Part shown: one piece after another, positions 19,481-28,073 of the stretch
Numbering within the stretch: the stretch's first letter is position 1
Layout of the letters: every line of letters begins with the position of its first letter
Source: Fluviicola sp.
GTDB lineage: Bacteria; Bacteroidota; Bacteroidia; Flavobacteriales_D; Crocinitomicaceae
Direction: 5' to 3'
DNA: 56,142 bases
NCBI GenBank assembly: GCA_002734085.1
Contig: NVXV01000013.1
Coordinates: 1,211-57,352, forward strand
Notes under the pieces: model-generated
Seen by the model: the letters and a program-made list of their open reading frames with translations, nothing else
Database searches by the model: none
What the model was told of the DNA's origin: nothing
Position numbers and translations under genes: made by a program

Positions 19481-20353
19481 ATGCAATTTAAAGGAACAGG
19501 TGTAGCACTCGTAACTCCATTTTTACCGAATGGTGAAGTAGATGAAAAAGGATTGAGAAAACTTGTTGATTACCAAGTTGAAAACGGAACTGATTTCCTA
19601 GTTGTACAAGGAACAACAGGTGAAGCAGCCACACTGTCGAGTGATGAAAAAGAGCGAGTTTTAGCCATAGTCATTGAGCAAAATGCAAAGCGTCTACCAG
19701 TTGTTTTAGGAATGGGAGGCAATAACACCGCTGAGGTCGCCGATGCAATGGAACACTTTTCAAACGATGGTGTTGACGGTTTTTTAAGTGCTTCACCGCA
19801 CTATAACAAACCAAGTCAACGCGGTATTATTGAACACTTTAAAGTTTTATCTAAAGCATCTAAGCTACCAATTATCCTTTACAATGTTCCGGGAAGAACA
19901 GGAAGTAATATGACAGTCTCAACCACATTAGAACTTTCAAAGCTTGAGAATATTGTTGCCGTAAAAGAAGCTTCAGGGGATTTAGAACAAGTCATGGCAA
20001 TTATTAAAGACGCACCATCTGATTTTGCTATTCTTTCAGGAGAGGATGCACTCACAATGCCAATGATTGCTGCTGGAGCTCATGGTGTTATTTCTGTCGT
20101 AGCAAATGCACTTCCCAAACGTTTTTCAACCATGGTTAATGCTTCAGTCGCTGGTGATTTAAACTTGGCACGTAAAAATCATTATGATTTACTGGATGTT
20201 ACGGGTCTTTTCTTTGCAGAAGGAAATCCTGCTGGAATTAAAGTGGCACTAGAAGCTGAAGGTATTTGCGGTAGTACTCTTCGTTTACCATTGTTTGAGG
20301 TTAGCACTGAATTGAGAAAGAAGATTGATACGGAGATGTCTAAGTTGGTTTAG
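19481..20353 (+). CDS. dapA: 4-hydroxy-tetrahydrodipicolinate synthase
   Basis: 290 residues, standard DapA length. It condenses pyruvate with aspartate semialdehyde at the entry to the diaminopimelate/lysine pathway. Seen: QGTTGEAATLS, Schiff-base lysine K162 in VAVKEASGD, proton-relay Y134 and substrate-binding R139 in ILYNVPGRTGSNM, and LSGEDALTMPMIAAGAHGVIS. It is the last gene of the prmC-ligA-DUF-dapA run. lysA of the same pathway lies 11 kb away at 7272. The 3-prime intergenic region has REP-like repeats. Confidence 0.96.
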   Translation: MQFKGTGVALVTPFLPNGEVDEKGLRKLVDYQVENGTDFLVVQGTTGEAATLSSDEKERVLAIVIEQNAKRLPVVLGMGGNNTAEVADAMEHFSNDGVDGFLSASPHYNKPSQRGIIEHFKVLSKASKLPIILYNVPGRTGSNMTVSTTLELSKLENIVAVKEASGDLEQVMAIIKDAPSDFAILSGEDALTMPMIAAGAHGVISVVANALPKRFSTMVNASVAGDLNLARKNHYDLLDVTGLFFAEGNPAGIKVALEAEGICGSTLRLPLFEVSTELRKKIDTEMSKLV

Positions 20354-20541
20354 AAAAGATAAGGTATTTGTTGCAGTGCTTTAATAGTATCGTACATATG
20401 GCACTCAGGAATTGACGTATTTTTTTACGGAGGACTTAGTTACGCACATCCTCTGCTATTTAATTGATAGTGTCAGTGTCTAACGATACATTTACATAGA
20501 ATTTTTAATTTGTGGTAATCCATCAATTTGTGTTTCCTGTT

Positions 20542-20566
20542 TAAGTCCTGCTAAGGACGGAAAATT
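20542..20566 (+). repeat. REP-like repeat copy 7
   Basis: Core GTCCTGCTAAGGAC (20545-20558) has a perfect GTCCT/AGGAC stem with a GCTA loop, a compensated variant of the family near the RAYT gene 9 kb away. It lies between dapA and the Nudix gene. Confidence 0.6.
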
Positions 20567-20613
20567 CTTAACCATGGATGCTAACCCATGGACACATGCT
20601 CCCCTAACTGTTC

Positions 20614-20641
20614 AAAAGTCCCTTTAGGGACGACATTTTCC
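20614..20641 (+). repeat. REP-like repeat copy 8
   Basis: Core GTCCCTTTAGGGAC (20618-20631) followed by GACATTTTCC; 18 consecutive bases (AAAGTCCC...GACGACAT region) are shared with copy 6 at 11624. Copies 7 and 8 are in the same orientation about 60 bases apart. Confidence 0.7.
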
Positions 20642-20677
20642 GAATCTACTTTTCAAATCATGTCTGTAAAATGATTA

Positions 20678-21313
20678 CTAATCAACATGCCTCTCGCAAA
20701 GCACTCGAAACTCATTTAGAATAATAGCAGTTGCGCCCCAAACAACTTTTTCACGGATATCAAAATAAGGAACATTTCTAAGGATTCTTTCTTGTGTGAT
20801 CCTTATATCTGTAGTTTTCATGTTCTCTTTTGTCAAAATATCCAACAAGTTGAACGGTAAAATTTCAGCAACTTCGCGTTCATCAGGTAAAAACTCAGGC
20901 GCTTCTGTATAGTGAAAAACATAAGGGTGAACGTGGTGATTACTGACTGGAATAAAAACAGGTGTTAACGAACCAAGTAAATTTAGGTGTTCAGTAATCA
21001 GACCTGTTTCTTCAACACATTCTCGAATAGCCGTTTGGTCTAAACTTGTTTCAAAATCTTCTTTCTTCCCACCCGGTAAACAAACCTGACCGCTATGAGA
21101 GCCTTTGTAAATGGGGCGCTGAATTAACACTGATTTGAGCGTATCCTCAATCTCAAAAAGCACCAAAGCTACTGCGCTTTCTCTATAGTTACTTACTTGT
21201 TTAATGGCTTGAGAAGATTTTTGTCTTCCCAAGGGTGACATAGCTAAATGTGCATCTTCACCAGGAAGATCATTACCTAGAAGTTGTTTTATAAGGTCAA
21301 TAGAGAGTGACAT
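20678..21313 (-). CDS. Nudix hydrolase, CoA pyrophosphatase type
   Basis: 211 residues. The Nudix box runs from G82 (GGKKEDFE) to RECVEETGL at about 97-105; it has one extra residue between the first Glu and REx3EE compared with the consensus. Directly before it is the segment LIQRPIYKGSHSGQVCLPGG, which matches the UPF0035 motif of the CoA-hydrolysing subfamily (NudL/YeaB type). Such enzymes cut CoA or its derivatives to phosphopantetheine and 3-prime,5-prime-ADP. Its ATG is adjacent to and overlaps the stop of the lipoprotein gene at 21313 by one base. Confidence 0.85.
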   Translation of the reverse strand: MSLSIDLIKQLLGNDLPGEDAHLAMSPLGRQKSSQAIKQVSNYRESAVALVLFEIEDTLKSVLIQRPIYKGSHSGQVCLPGGKKEDFETSLDQTAIRECVEETGLITEHLNLLGSLTPVFIPVSNHHVHPYVFHYTEAPEFLPDEREVAEILPFNLLDILTKENMKTTDIRITQERILRNVPYFDIREKVVWGATAIILNEFRVLCERHVD

Positions 21314-21951
21314 TATGCGTGTCTTATACTTTTGAAAATCTTTATTATGTCTTTGTGGTAATAATAAACATCCTCTTCATTTACAACAAATTGAATCAAA
21401 TAAGTGACTCCGTTGAAGGTTATTGCTCCAAATTGATAAAACAAATCATTTTGGTAATTATCACTTCGTCCTTTAACAGATACCGTTAAAATTTCTTTTT
21501 GTTTGAAAGATTCAATAGTTGATTGTTTGGAAAAACTAGATCCGACCAAATTAGAAAGTCTTGTATCTACAATGTATTCCAAGATTATCTCTTCATCACT
21601 GGAAGAAGACTTTGTTTTATCCTCTACTTGAAAATAGGTTCTGTATTCATTCATATCTTCTTCGGGTATTCTATCAATAGAGAAGAAGGTATGGGTCTCA
21701 TCACAAATGAAGTTTTGCTCATTGGTTAGACTAAAGTCGTAATAATTTTCCTTTAAAAAGCATGATGGAAGCGTTACGTATACCGCGTCATTGTTCCATT
21801 TAATGTAACGCTCAACCGCAGCGTTTTTTTCGAAATATTCAAACTCTATTAACTTCGATTCCTCTTTCTCTTCCTCTGGTGTACATGACGAAATGAACAA
21901 AAGTAGAAGACCAAAGCCCCAAAACATCTTATTTCTAAAAAGCTGATTCAA
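21313..21951 (-). CDS. Lipoprotein of unknown function
   Basis: 212 residues. The signal sequence ends in the lipobox FISSC followed by T-P-E-E-E, so it is a lipoprotein, and the acidic residues directly after the Cys are common in Bacteroidota lipoproteins. The body (FDFSLTNEQNFICDETH; YFQVEDKTKSSSSDEE; QFGAITFNGVTYLIQFVV) is alpha/beta with no family recognised. It lies upstream of the Nudix gene (one-base overlap) and 29 bases downstream of the ABC permease, so it may belong to the same operon as the transporter. Confidence 0.7.
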   Translation of the reverse strand: MNQLFRNKMFWGFGLLLLFISSCTPEEEKEESKLIEFEYFEKNAAVERYIKWNNDAVYVTLPSCFLKENYYDFSLTNEQNFICDETHTFFSIDRIPEEDMNEYRTYFQVEDKTKSSSSDEEIILEYIVDTRLSNLVGSSFSKQSTIESFKQKEILTVSVKGRSDNYQNDLFYQFGAITFNGVTYLIQFVVNEEDVYYYHKDIIKIFKSIRHA

Positions 21952-21980
21952 TATCTTTTTTTCTTAAAAGTAATAATTTA

Positions 21981-23174
21981 TTAGTTAATGATATTTGTTT
22001 CTTTTCCAAACCTTCTATAAGAAACCAAGACTGAAATAGCAGCAAAAACAACCATTGTTAAGAAGCTAATTGCCATTAAATCAAAACCTAGAGTTCCTGC
22101 AACTAATTCCTTGGATGCCAGTACTATATTGACGATAGGAATCAAAGCAGTTATATAGTCTAATTCAATTCCAGGGATAAACCCTACCATAGCTGGGAGA
22201 ATAATAATAAAGTTAACAGGAGTGAGAATACTTTGCGCTTCTTTGAATGATTTAGCATAAATAGTTACAGGAATCATTACACCAGCAAAAAATATAGTCA
22301 ATGGTATTAACAATATGTAAAGCGAAAGAATAAATTGAACACTTAATATACTGCTAACTACCTCTAATATCATTGGATTCTCCACCAATTCAAACACTTC
22401 TAAGGATAAAAAGAGTCCAACCAATGCAAAGGTTGCTGCAGCAATTCCAGACAATACAACCACCATCATTTTACCAACCAATATCTTCCATCTTTGAACG
22501 GGTGTTGTTAATAGAGTTTCGAGTGTTTTACGTTCTTTTTCACCAGTAAATAGGTCAATAGCGGGGTAGAGGCAGCCAATAAATCCAAAAATTATAAATA
22601 AATAGGGTAATATTCCGCCTGCAATTTTACCAATCATTTCTTTACTAGACGCTAAATTTACGTAGGAAACAACTAGTGGTTCGGTAAGTTTTCTGTCTAA
22701 AGAAAGTTTATCAAATCTTTCTTGCATTAAGTTATCCTCAATAATATCTAAATATTTTTTCACCCTGTCTCGTGTTCCTAAATTAGTTTCGTTGAGTATG
22801 ACAGAAATATTCATTTGTTTATTAGATTCTTTCAATTCATCATAGTTAGAAGGAATGACAATACCTAATTGTATTGAATCTTGAGCTATTTCTTTTGAAA
22901 TACCTGTGGTATCTGAATAGAATTTCAATTTTTTTGGTCCTAAGGAATCTGGAATTGCCGAGAATTGCATTACAAAGTCATTGGAAGGGTCTTCTGTGAT
23001 TAATGCTATATTAAAGACTTCTTCTTTCTGCTTCTCTTCAAAGCTGGATGAAACTTTAGTAATAATCCCAAGAATCAACGGGAAAACCAAAATTGGAATC
23101 ACAATCATTGCAATTATGGTACGTCGATCTCTCAACGTATCTTTAAGTTCTTTTTTAAATATTGTAAAAATCAT
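21981..23174 (-). CDS. ABC transporter permease, NatB type
   Basis: 397 residues. One N-terminal transmembrane helix (TIIAMIVIPILVFPLILG) is followed by a large extracytoplasmic loop (about 40-175) and then a cluster of five to six helices, the layout of NatB/ABC-2 permeases. FTGEKERKTLETLLTTPVQR in the cytoplasmic loop is the ABC-2 coupling-helix signature. It pairs with the ATPase at 23171 (4-base overlap). NatAB in Bacillus exports Na+, but homologues export other compounds; substrate is unknown. Confidence 0.88.
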   Translation of the reverse strand: MIFTIFKKELKDTLRDRRTIIAMIVIPILVFPLILGIITKVSSSFEEKQKEEVFNIALITEDPSNDFVMQFSAIPDSLGPKKLKFYSDTTGISKEIAQDSIQLGIVIPSNYDELKESNKQMNISVILNETNLGTRDRVKKYLDIIEDNLMQERFDKLSLDRKLTEPLVVSYVNLASSKEMIGKIAGGILPYLFIIFGFIGCLYPAIDLFTGEKERKTLETLLTTPVQRWKILVGKMMVVVLSGIAAATFALVGLFLSLEVFELVENPMILEVVSSILSVQFILSLYILLIPLTIFFAGVMIPVTIYAKSFKEAQSILTPVNFIIILPAMVGFIPGIELDYITALIPIVNIVLASKELVAGTLGFDLMAISFLTMVVFAAISVLVSYRRFGKETNIIN

Positions 23175-23947
23175 ATTTCAGCGTTGTTAGAAGCATTAAT
23201 AATTCGAATGAACTCAGCAGTTAGATTGTCAGCAGTCATATTTTCCCTGAACTGTTGCATGGTTCCTTCATATACAATTCCACCTTTGTGAATTATCGCT
23301 AAATCATCACACAATAGGTCAACTTCACTCATAATGTGTGAAGAGAAAATAACTGTTTTACCTTGTTTTTTACAATCACCGATAAGTTTAATGATGTTTT
23401 CAGCTGTAATCACGTCAAGCCCACTAGTAGGTTCATCAAAAATCACTACTTCTGGATCGTGAATCATTGTTCTGGAGATGGAAACCTTTTGCTTCATCCC
23501 AGTACTTAACCGACCAATTCGTTTATTTTGAAAATCATGCATGTCAAGAAGCGTGTAGAGCTCTTCTTTACGTTTTTTGAAGTCTTCGTCCGAGACATTA
23601 TATAAATCAGCGAAATATTTGATTAATTCATTTGGAGTAAGTCTTTCGTAAAGTCCAGTAGAACCTGTTAAGAAACCAATATGCTTTCTTGCTTCATTAG
23701 CATTGATAGAAACATCAACTCCCTGAATTTCAATTTTTCCTTTTGTGGGTTGGAGAATACCAGCGAGCATTCTTAAAGTAGTTGTTTTTCCTGCACCATT
23801 TGGACCTAGTAAAGAAAATATGCGTCCTGGTTCACAAGTAAAACTAACGTCATCAACTGCAACGGCAATTTTTTCGTCGGTATTATTTTCTTTTCGTTGT
23901 TTTTTCGTTAACTCAAAGGTTTTTCGAATATTTTCTACAACAATCAT
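23171..23947 (-). CDS. ABC transporter ATP-binding protein, NatA type
   Basis: 258 residues. Walker A GPNGAGKTT, Q-loop, signature LSTGMKQKVSIS, Walker B VVIFDEPTSGLDV and the switch His in SSHIMSEV are all present. A basic insert (about 14-24, KKQRKENNTDEK) lies between the first two strands. Together with the permease at 21981 it forms a half-transporter pair that would dimerise in the inner membrane; the ATP-binding gene is first and its stop overlaps the permease start by 4 bases. No promoter box could be assigned upstream. Confidence 0.93.
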   Translation of the reverse strand: MIVVENIRKTFELTKKQRKENNTDEKIAVAVDDVSFTCEPGRIFSLLGPNGAGKTTTLRMLAGILQPTKGKIEIQGVDVSINANEARKHIGFLTGSTGLYERLTPNELIKYFADLYNVSDEDFKKRKEELYTLLDMHDFQNKRIGRLSTGMKQKVSISRTMIHDPEVVIFDEPTSGLDVITAENIIKLIGDCKKQGKTVIFSSHIMSEVDLLCDDLAIIHKGGIVYEGTMQQFRENMTADNLTAEFIRIINASNNAEI

Positions 23948-24053
23948 AAAGGATTGATTTTAATTTAAAGGCTGAAATTAATGAAAAATAAGAATTCTCA
24001 AACGTTAAAAAACCCTTTAAAGTCAAAAGTAATTTATGAACTTGAAAAGAATG

Positions 24054-25985
24054 TTATTCAAAAACAACAAGTGGAGCTAGTTTTTCGAGTGTTGCAGGTC
24101 CAATTCCTGGAATGTCATCTAAATCGTCTAGTGAGGTGAAAAAACCAACTGATTCACGATATTTAATAATAGCGTCAGCTCTCCCAGGTCCAACAGTAGG
24201 TAAGAATTGAAGCTCTTTTTTTGTAGCTAGATTGACATTTAAGGGGAAAAGTGTTTTTCGTAGTTCAGCGTCGTCAGTAATGACTTTCCTTCCCACATCT
24301 TTGGGTGTTTTCCACATCCCCAAACTGTCGGATTTAGCCAAACTTTCTTTAGTTTTATAAGCTGCAGATTTATCAGCAGGTTGAAAATAATATTCTGAAT
24401 ATTGCGCATTTCCAGTAGAAATCATAGTTTGATTAACATCGAAAATGTGCTCTTTGTTTCGAGCAGTGACATAACCCTTGTGACTTCCGTATTTATGGCG
24501 AGGAACTCCACGACCTCCAGTAATTCTAATTTCTGTTCCTTCGAGTATTGAGTCTAGAAAATGTTTCGATTTAGCAGAGTGAAAATAAGTAGAATCTTCA
24601 TGCCCTCCCCATATTCTAGGCGCGTCAACACCGAGTAATTCTACAGGGTAATAAACATTTGTTTCTAATTCTACTTCAATTTTATCACCTTCCACAACTC
24701 TAAAACGATCATACCACATAGTCGTATCGACTGTAGGGTAATGATGGAACGTTTCACCTTTTGCTCGGCTTAACACTCCCATAAAATCTTGATAAAACTG
24801 GTTAGCAATTTTATTATCAAAGATCATTAGAATATTTTCGTCGTTTGCTTTTTCGGCGGCAGCAGAAAAATTATATGACCCGGTAACTGTAAGTGCCTTA
24901 TGTCTTTCGGGATAGGGATAATTGACATCAAAGATCATTGTTTTTGAGTGAAGTTTCCTAACTTCCTTAGCAGGCATAACCAACCGACTACCAAATGCCA
25001 TTTCTGGTCGTGCCCAGATGTCATTATTATTTCTGTATTTCGCATAGAACGAGGGGTCTATGACCCCTGTTAGCCTTATTTCGGCTCTGCCAGATCGATC
25101 AATTAAAGCTTGACTAATCGGAATATTTGGACTTATCGCAAATGACAAAAACTGAGCATCATGCCGTACATAGTCTGTAATTAATTCGGTTAGTCTCTCG
25201 GAGATACTTGGTTTCGTTTTATCTCTATCCAATGGACCAAAGTATACTTCAACTCTTGTGTCATTTACGAAATGAACATTTTCGGATACATTTCTTTTAT
25301 CCTTGTGAAAACGAGCTCGATTATTATTGGGTTCGGCATCTTTACTGCCCCACATTTGTTCAAACTCTTCTAAATACGCATTTGTGATTCCATTGTCCTT
25401 TATGAGTACAACAGCATTTGTGTTCCAAGCTCCAGTATATGTTGTATTCATGGTGCCTGTCCAAACATAATCGTCGTTTGGATCGTCGCTTAAAGCATCA
25501 AATACGGCAAATTTATGATGCATATTTGCACCAGAATTGGGTAGTCTTTCATAGGCTTCTTCAATTTTTCCATTAGGCCAGTAGATTGTACCGCTATCGT
25601 CAATATTTGGAATTCCCGCTTTTCTTAATGTATCCCACATAGGTTGTGTGAAGCGAGGAGCATGGTTTCGATGTATTACATCGGTAATGACTCTAACTCG
25701 CAATCCTCTGCGGCTCGCTCTTGCTAGCGCTTCTCCAACACGCATGTGTTGAAGGTCATAAACAACGAGGTCTACACTGTGTTTAGCTGAATCAATTTGA
25801 TTCACTAAAACACCAATTAAATCCCATTCGTCATTTGATTGGTTACCATCTAATTGTACTGAGTGATCAGATTTTGAATTGAAATAAGCCTTTATCCATT
25901 CAACACTACTAGTGTCTCGTTTCCCACATAGCGCGAGAGAAGGGAGTAGCAAGAATGCGATAAAGTAAATAAATTTTGTGTACAT
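24054..25985 (-). CDS. Secreted PLD-family nuclease fused to an SNase-like domain and a ComEA-type HhH domain
   Basis: 643 residues with a signal peptide (about 1-20). Two phospholipase D half-domains carry H156-x-K158 (NMHHKFAVFD) with N180 (TGTMNTT), and H346-x-K348 (LHSKTMIFD) with N372 (TGSYNFS), so the HKD active site looks intact. Residues about 425-560 resemble a staphylococcal-nuclease fold (YPVELLGVDAPR; later DVNQTMISTGNAQYSEYY), but the expected Arg of the DRYGR motif is replaced (KYGSHKGYV), so this part may be non-catalytic. Residues about 582-643 are a ComEA-like double helix-hairpin-helix (LPTVGPGRADAII; IPGIGPATLEKL) that binds DNA. A role in extracellular or periplasmic DNA processing is inference. 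Confidence 0.82.
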   Translation of the reverse strand: MYTKFIYFIAFLLLPSLALCGKRDTSSVEWIKAYFNSKSDHSVQLDGNQSNDEWDLIGVLVNQIDSAKHSVDLVVYDLQHMRVGEALARASRRGLRVRVITDVIHRNHAPRFTQPMWDTLRKAGIPNIDDSGTIYWPNGKIEEAYERLPNSGANMHHKFAVFDALSDDPNDDYVWTGTMNTTYTGAWNTNAVVLIKDNGITNAYLEEFEQMWGSKDAEPNNNRARFHKDKRNVSENVHFVNDTRVEVYFGPLDRDKTKPSISERLTELITDYVRHDAQFLSFAISPNIPISQALIDRSGRAEIRLTGVIDPSFYAKYRNNNDIWARPEMAFGSRLVMPAKEVRKLHSKTMIFDVNYPYPERHKALTVTGSYNFSAAAEKANDENILMIFDNKIANQFYQDFMGVLSRAKGETFHHYPTVDTTMWYDRFRVVEGDKIEVELETNVYYPVELLGVDAPRIWGGHEDSTYFHSAKSKHFLDSILEGTEIRITGGRGVPRHKYGSHKGYVTARNKEHIFDVNQTMISTGNAQYSEYYFQPADKSAAYKTKESLAKSDSLGMWKTPKDVGRKVITDDAELRKTLFPLNVNLATKKELQFLPTVGPGRADAIIKYRESVGFFTSLDDLDDIPGIGPATLEKLAPLVVFE

Positions 25986-26044
25986 AAAACCAAATTATAG
26001 TAGTAGCCCGATGCTAATACTGTACCAAAAATAAGGCAACTAAA

Positions 26045-26767
26045 TTAGTTATTCAATTTAACAATCTTACCGTTTTGTAAAGTTGGTATTAAATCTATCT
26101 GATTCGGAGTTAAACAGTATTTGATATCTTTATTCAAATTTAACCTTTTCAATCTTCTTCTATGAGAACTTGATTTTAAAAAGCCCATATAATTATCTTT
26201 GGCAGACATGTATAAGTACTTTGCTGCAACAGAAGAGTCTTCGTCAGAGGAAAAATTACCACTATTGATTAGTGTCTCAGAAATTGCACCACCGCAAATA
26301 GTGTCCTCCAGGTTGAATTTATCTTTCCATCCAGAGCACAGACAGAGTACATTTTTGTTTTGTCTTATTAAATAGTTTGTAATAGCCTCTAAATTCACTA
26401 GTGATCCGATAATTACCTGGTCAGCTTCTTGTGCAATATTAATAGCACGAGTACCATTGGTTGTTGAAAGAACAATTTCTTTCCCTTTGAGTTCTGGTTT
26501 CATGTAACTGTAAGGAGAGTTACCAAAATCAAACCCTTCAACTATTTCACCTTGTCTTTCAGCACCCACTAAATATCCTTTTTCCTGATATGTTTTTGCT
26601 TCGTCAATTGTTGAAACTGGAATTACAGCGCTAACACCATTGTTAAGGGCAGAGCAAATTGCTGAAGTAGCACGAAGAACGTCTATAACTACCACAATTT
26701 CAAAACGTCCTTTGAAGTATTCATAATCTTTGGGTGTATAACAAACCTCAACCATTTTTTTCTCCAT
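26045..26767 (-). CDS. 2-phosphosulfolactate phosphatase family (ComB-like)
   Basis: 240 residues; an alternative ATG at 26755 would fit the family equally well. The sequence VVVIDVLRATSAICSALNNG, the glycine-rich VGAERQG, FDFGNSPYSY and LSTTNGTRAI are characteristic of the ComB family (2-phosphosulfolactate phosphatase). In methanogens ComB works in coenzyme M synthesis; in bacteria it more often occurs in sulfolactate metabolism. No comA or comC homologue is visible nearby, so the substrate is uncertain. It lies between the PLD gene and the FAD oxidoreductase with gaps of about 50-60 bases, possibly co-transcribed. Confidence 0.85.
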   Translation of the reverse strand: MEKKMVEVCYTPKDYEYFKGRFEIVVVIDVLRATSAICSALNNGVSAVIPVSTIDEAKTYQEKGYLVGAERQGEIVEGFDFGNSPYSYMKPELKGKEIVLSTTNGTRAINIAQEADQVIIGSLVNLEAITNYLIRQNKNVLCLCSGWKDKFNLEDTICGGAISETLINSGNFSSDEDSSVAAKYLYMSAKDNYMGFLKSSSHRRRLKRLNLNKDIKYCLTPNQIDLIPTLQNGKIVKLNN

Positions 26768-26817
26768 GCAGCGAAGATAAATAAAATTCTAAATGCAGAT
26801 AATGAATATATAGAAGA

Positions 26818-27960
26818 CTATTCAAAAGGAATCAATTCGGAAAGCTCTTGCCCAACCAAACTGCCAAGTGCTACGCCCATGCCACCAAGTCGTACACCAA
26901 TATGAACATTAGTTGAAATAGATTGAACTATAGGTTCTTTTGTTGTGCCAACGCCCATAATTCCTGCCCACTGTTGTTCAATTTCTACATTTTGATTTGG
27001 AAGTATTACATCGCTAAGCAGGTGTTTTAAGGAATTCATTATAATATCAGTATTTTCAATTTCATCCGTTTTTTCACCTTCCAAGTCCAAGTTTCTACCA
27101 CCGCCAACTAAAACACGATTCCCAACATTTCGAAAATAGAAATATCCCTCATCGTAATGAAATGTACCTTCGAATGGCTTGTCACTTAATGGCTTTGTTA
27201 TGATCACTTGTGCTCGAGCTGGTGAGAGGTTTATTTCAGGTAGAATCTGTTTCGTTAACCCGTTGGTTGCAATGATTAACTTTTTTGTTCTAAAGCAGCC
27301 ATAATTAGTTTCAACTGAAACATCTTCTCCTTGATCTTCCCAAGAATTAACGGTGGTCGAGAATAATATGTGAACACCTAAATCAACAGCCTTTTTATGC
27401 AGTTGATTCATCATTCTGCCAGTGTTGATTTGCCCCTCACCTTTACTGAAAATTAAACCGTTTATATTGTTGAATCCGAATGTGTTGTTCGCAATTGAAA
27501 AATTATTTTTTATTTGTGTAGCGTTTTCTATTATTTGATTCAAATATTCAAGTTTTGATAAACACGTGTCGTAGTTTTTTAAATCCTTTTCACTATTTGT
27601 AAAGAGTTCATTGGAGCCACAAGGAATATAATCTATTTTATCAGGCTCACATCTTTCTTTTAGTAAATTAAGCCCGTCATATCTTTTCCTGACCAATCCA
27701 ATTATACTTTCTTCAGATATTGATTTTAAGTCATCTAATAATTCTGTAGGACTACCAAAACACGTAAACCCTGCATTTTTAGTACTCGCACCAGTAGGTA
27801 AGTAACCTCTTTCCAAAATTAGAACCTTTTTGTCTGGATATTTTTCTTTGATCGAAATAGCGGTAGAATACCCTACAAGACCCGCTCCTACAAGGGTTGC
27901 ATCTAAATCATTGAAAAACAGTTCTTTTTCCCAAAAACTCAATTTTGAATACGTTAGCAT
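26818..27960 (-). CDS. FAD-dependent oxidoreductase (DAO family)
   Basis: 380 residues. The N-terminus has the dinucleotide-binding G-x-G-x-x-G (LVGAGLVGYSTAI), then LILERGYLPTGASTKNAGF, the FAD-dependent glycine/D-amino acid oxidase pattern in which S-T-K-N-A-G contacts the flavin. Further on are the substrate-binding beta-domain and a C-terminal flavin-contact segment VHIGVRLGGMGVALGSLVGQ. The substrate is unknown: an amine, N-methylated or D-amino acid, or a tRNA-modification role as in MnmC, are all possible. It is the first gene on this strand and diverges from the giant TPR gene. Confidence 0.82.
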   Translation of the reverse strand: MLTYSKLSFWEKELFFNDLDATLVGAGLVGYSTAISIKEKYPDKKVLILERGYLPTGASTKNAGFTCFGSPTELLDDLKSISEESIIGLVRKRYDGLNLLKERCEPDKIDYIPCGSNELFTNSEKDLKNYDTCLSKLEYLNQIIENATQIKNNFSIANNTFGFNNINGLIFSKGEGQINTGRMMNQLHKKAVDLGVHILFSTTVNSWEDQGEDVSVETNYGCFRTKKLIIATNGLTKQILPEINLSPARAQVIITKPLSDKPFEGTFHYDEGYFYFRNVGNRVLVGGGRNLDLEGEKTDEIENTDIIMNSLKHLLSDVILPNQNVEIEQQWAGIMGVGTTKEPIVQSISTNVHIGVRLGGMGVALGSLVGQELSELIPFE

Positions 27961-28030
27961 AAGTGCTTTTCTATTTATTTACCGTAATTTTAACGATATT
28001 TGTGTATTAAACCATGAAAAACTGAACGAT

Positions 28031-28043
28031 TCTTGTAACAAGA
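28031..28043. promoter_or_regulatory. Palindromic operator-like site upstream of the giant TPR gene
   Basis: TCTTGTAACAAGA is a perfect 6-bp inverted repeat around a central A, 31 bases before the ATG at 28074 and just upstream of a one-mismatch -7 box (TAATTTCG at 28050-28057). It could bind a dimeric regulator; this is suggestive only. Confidence 0.3.
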
Positions 28044-28073
28044 TGTACATAATTTCGTTTTAAGTAGTAGCTG

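Larger units (their letters stand above)
20354..20677. other. Intergenic region between dapA and the Nudix gene
   Basis: 324 bases with no supported gene. It contains REP-like copies 7 and 8 and, between them, two CCATGG sites 18 bases apart. No terminator with a T-run was found after dapA; the repeat hairpins themselves could serve as weak transcript ends. Confidence 0.6.
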
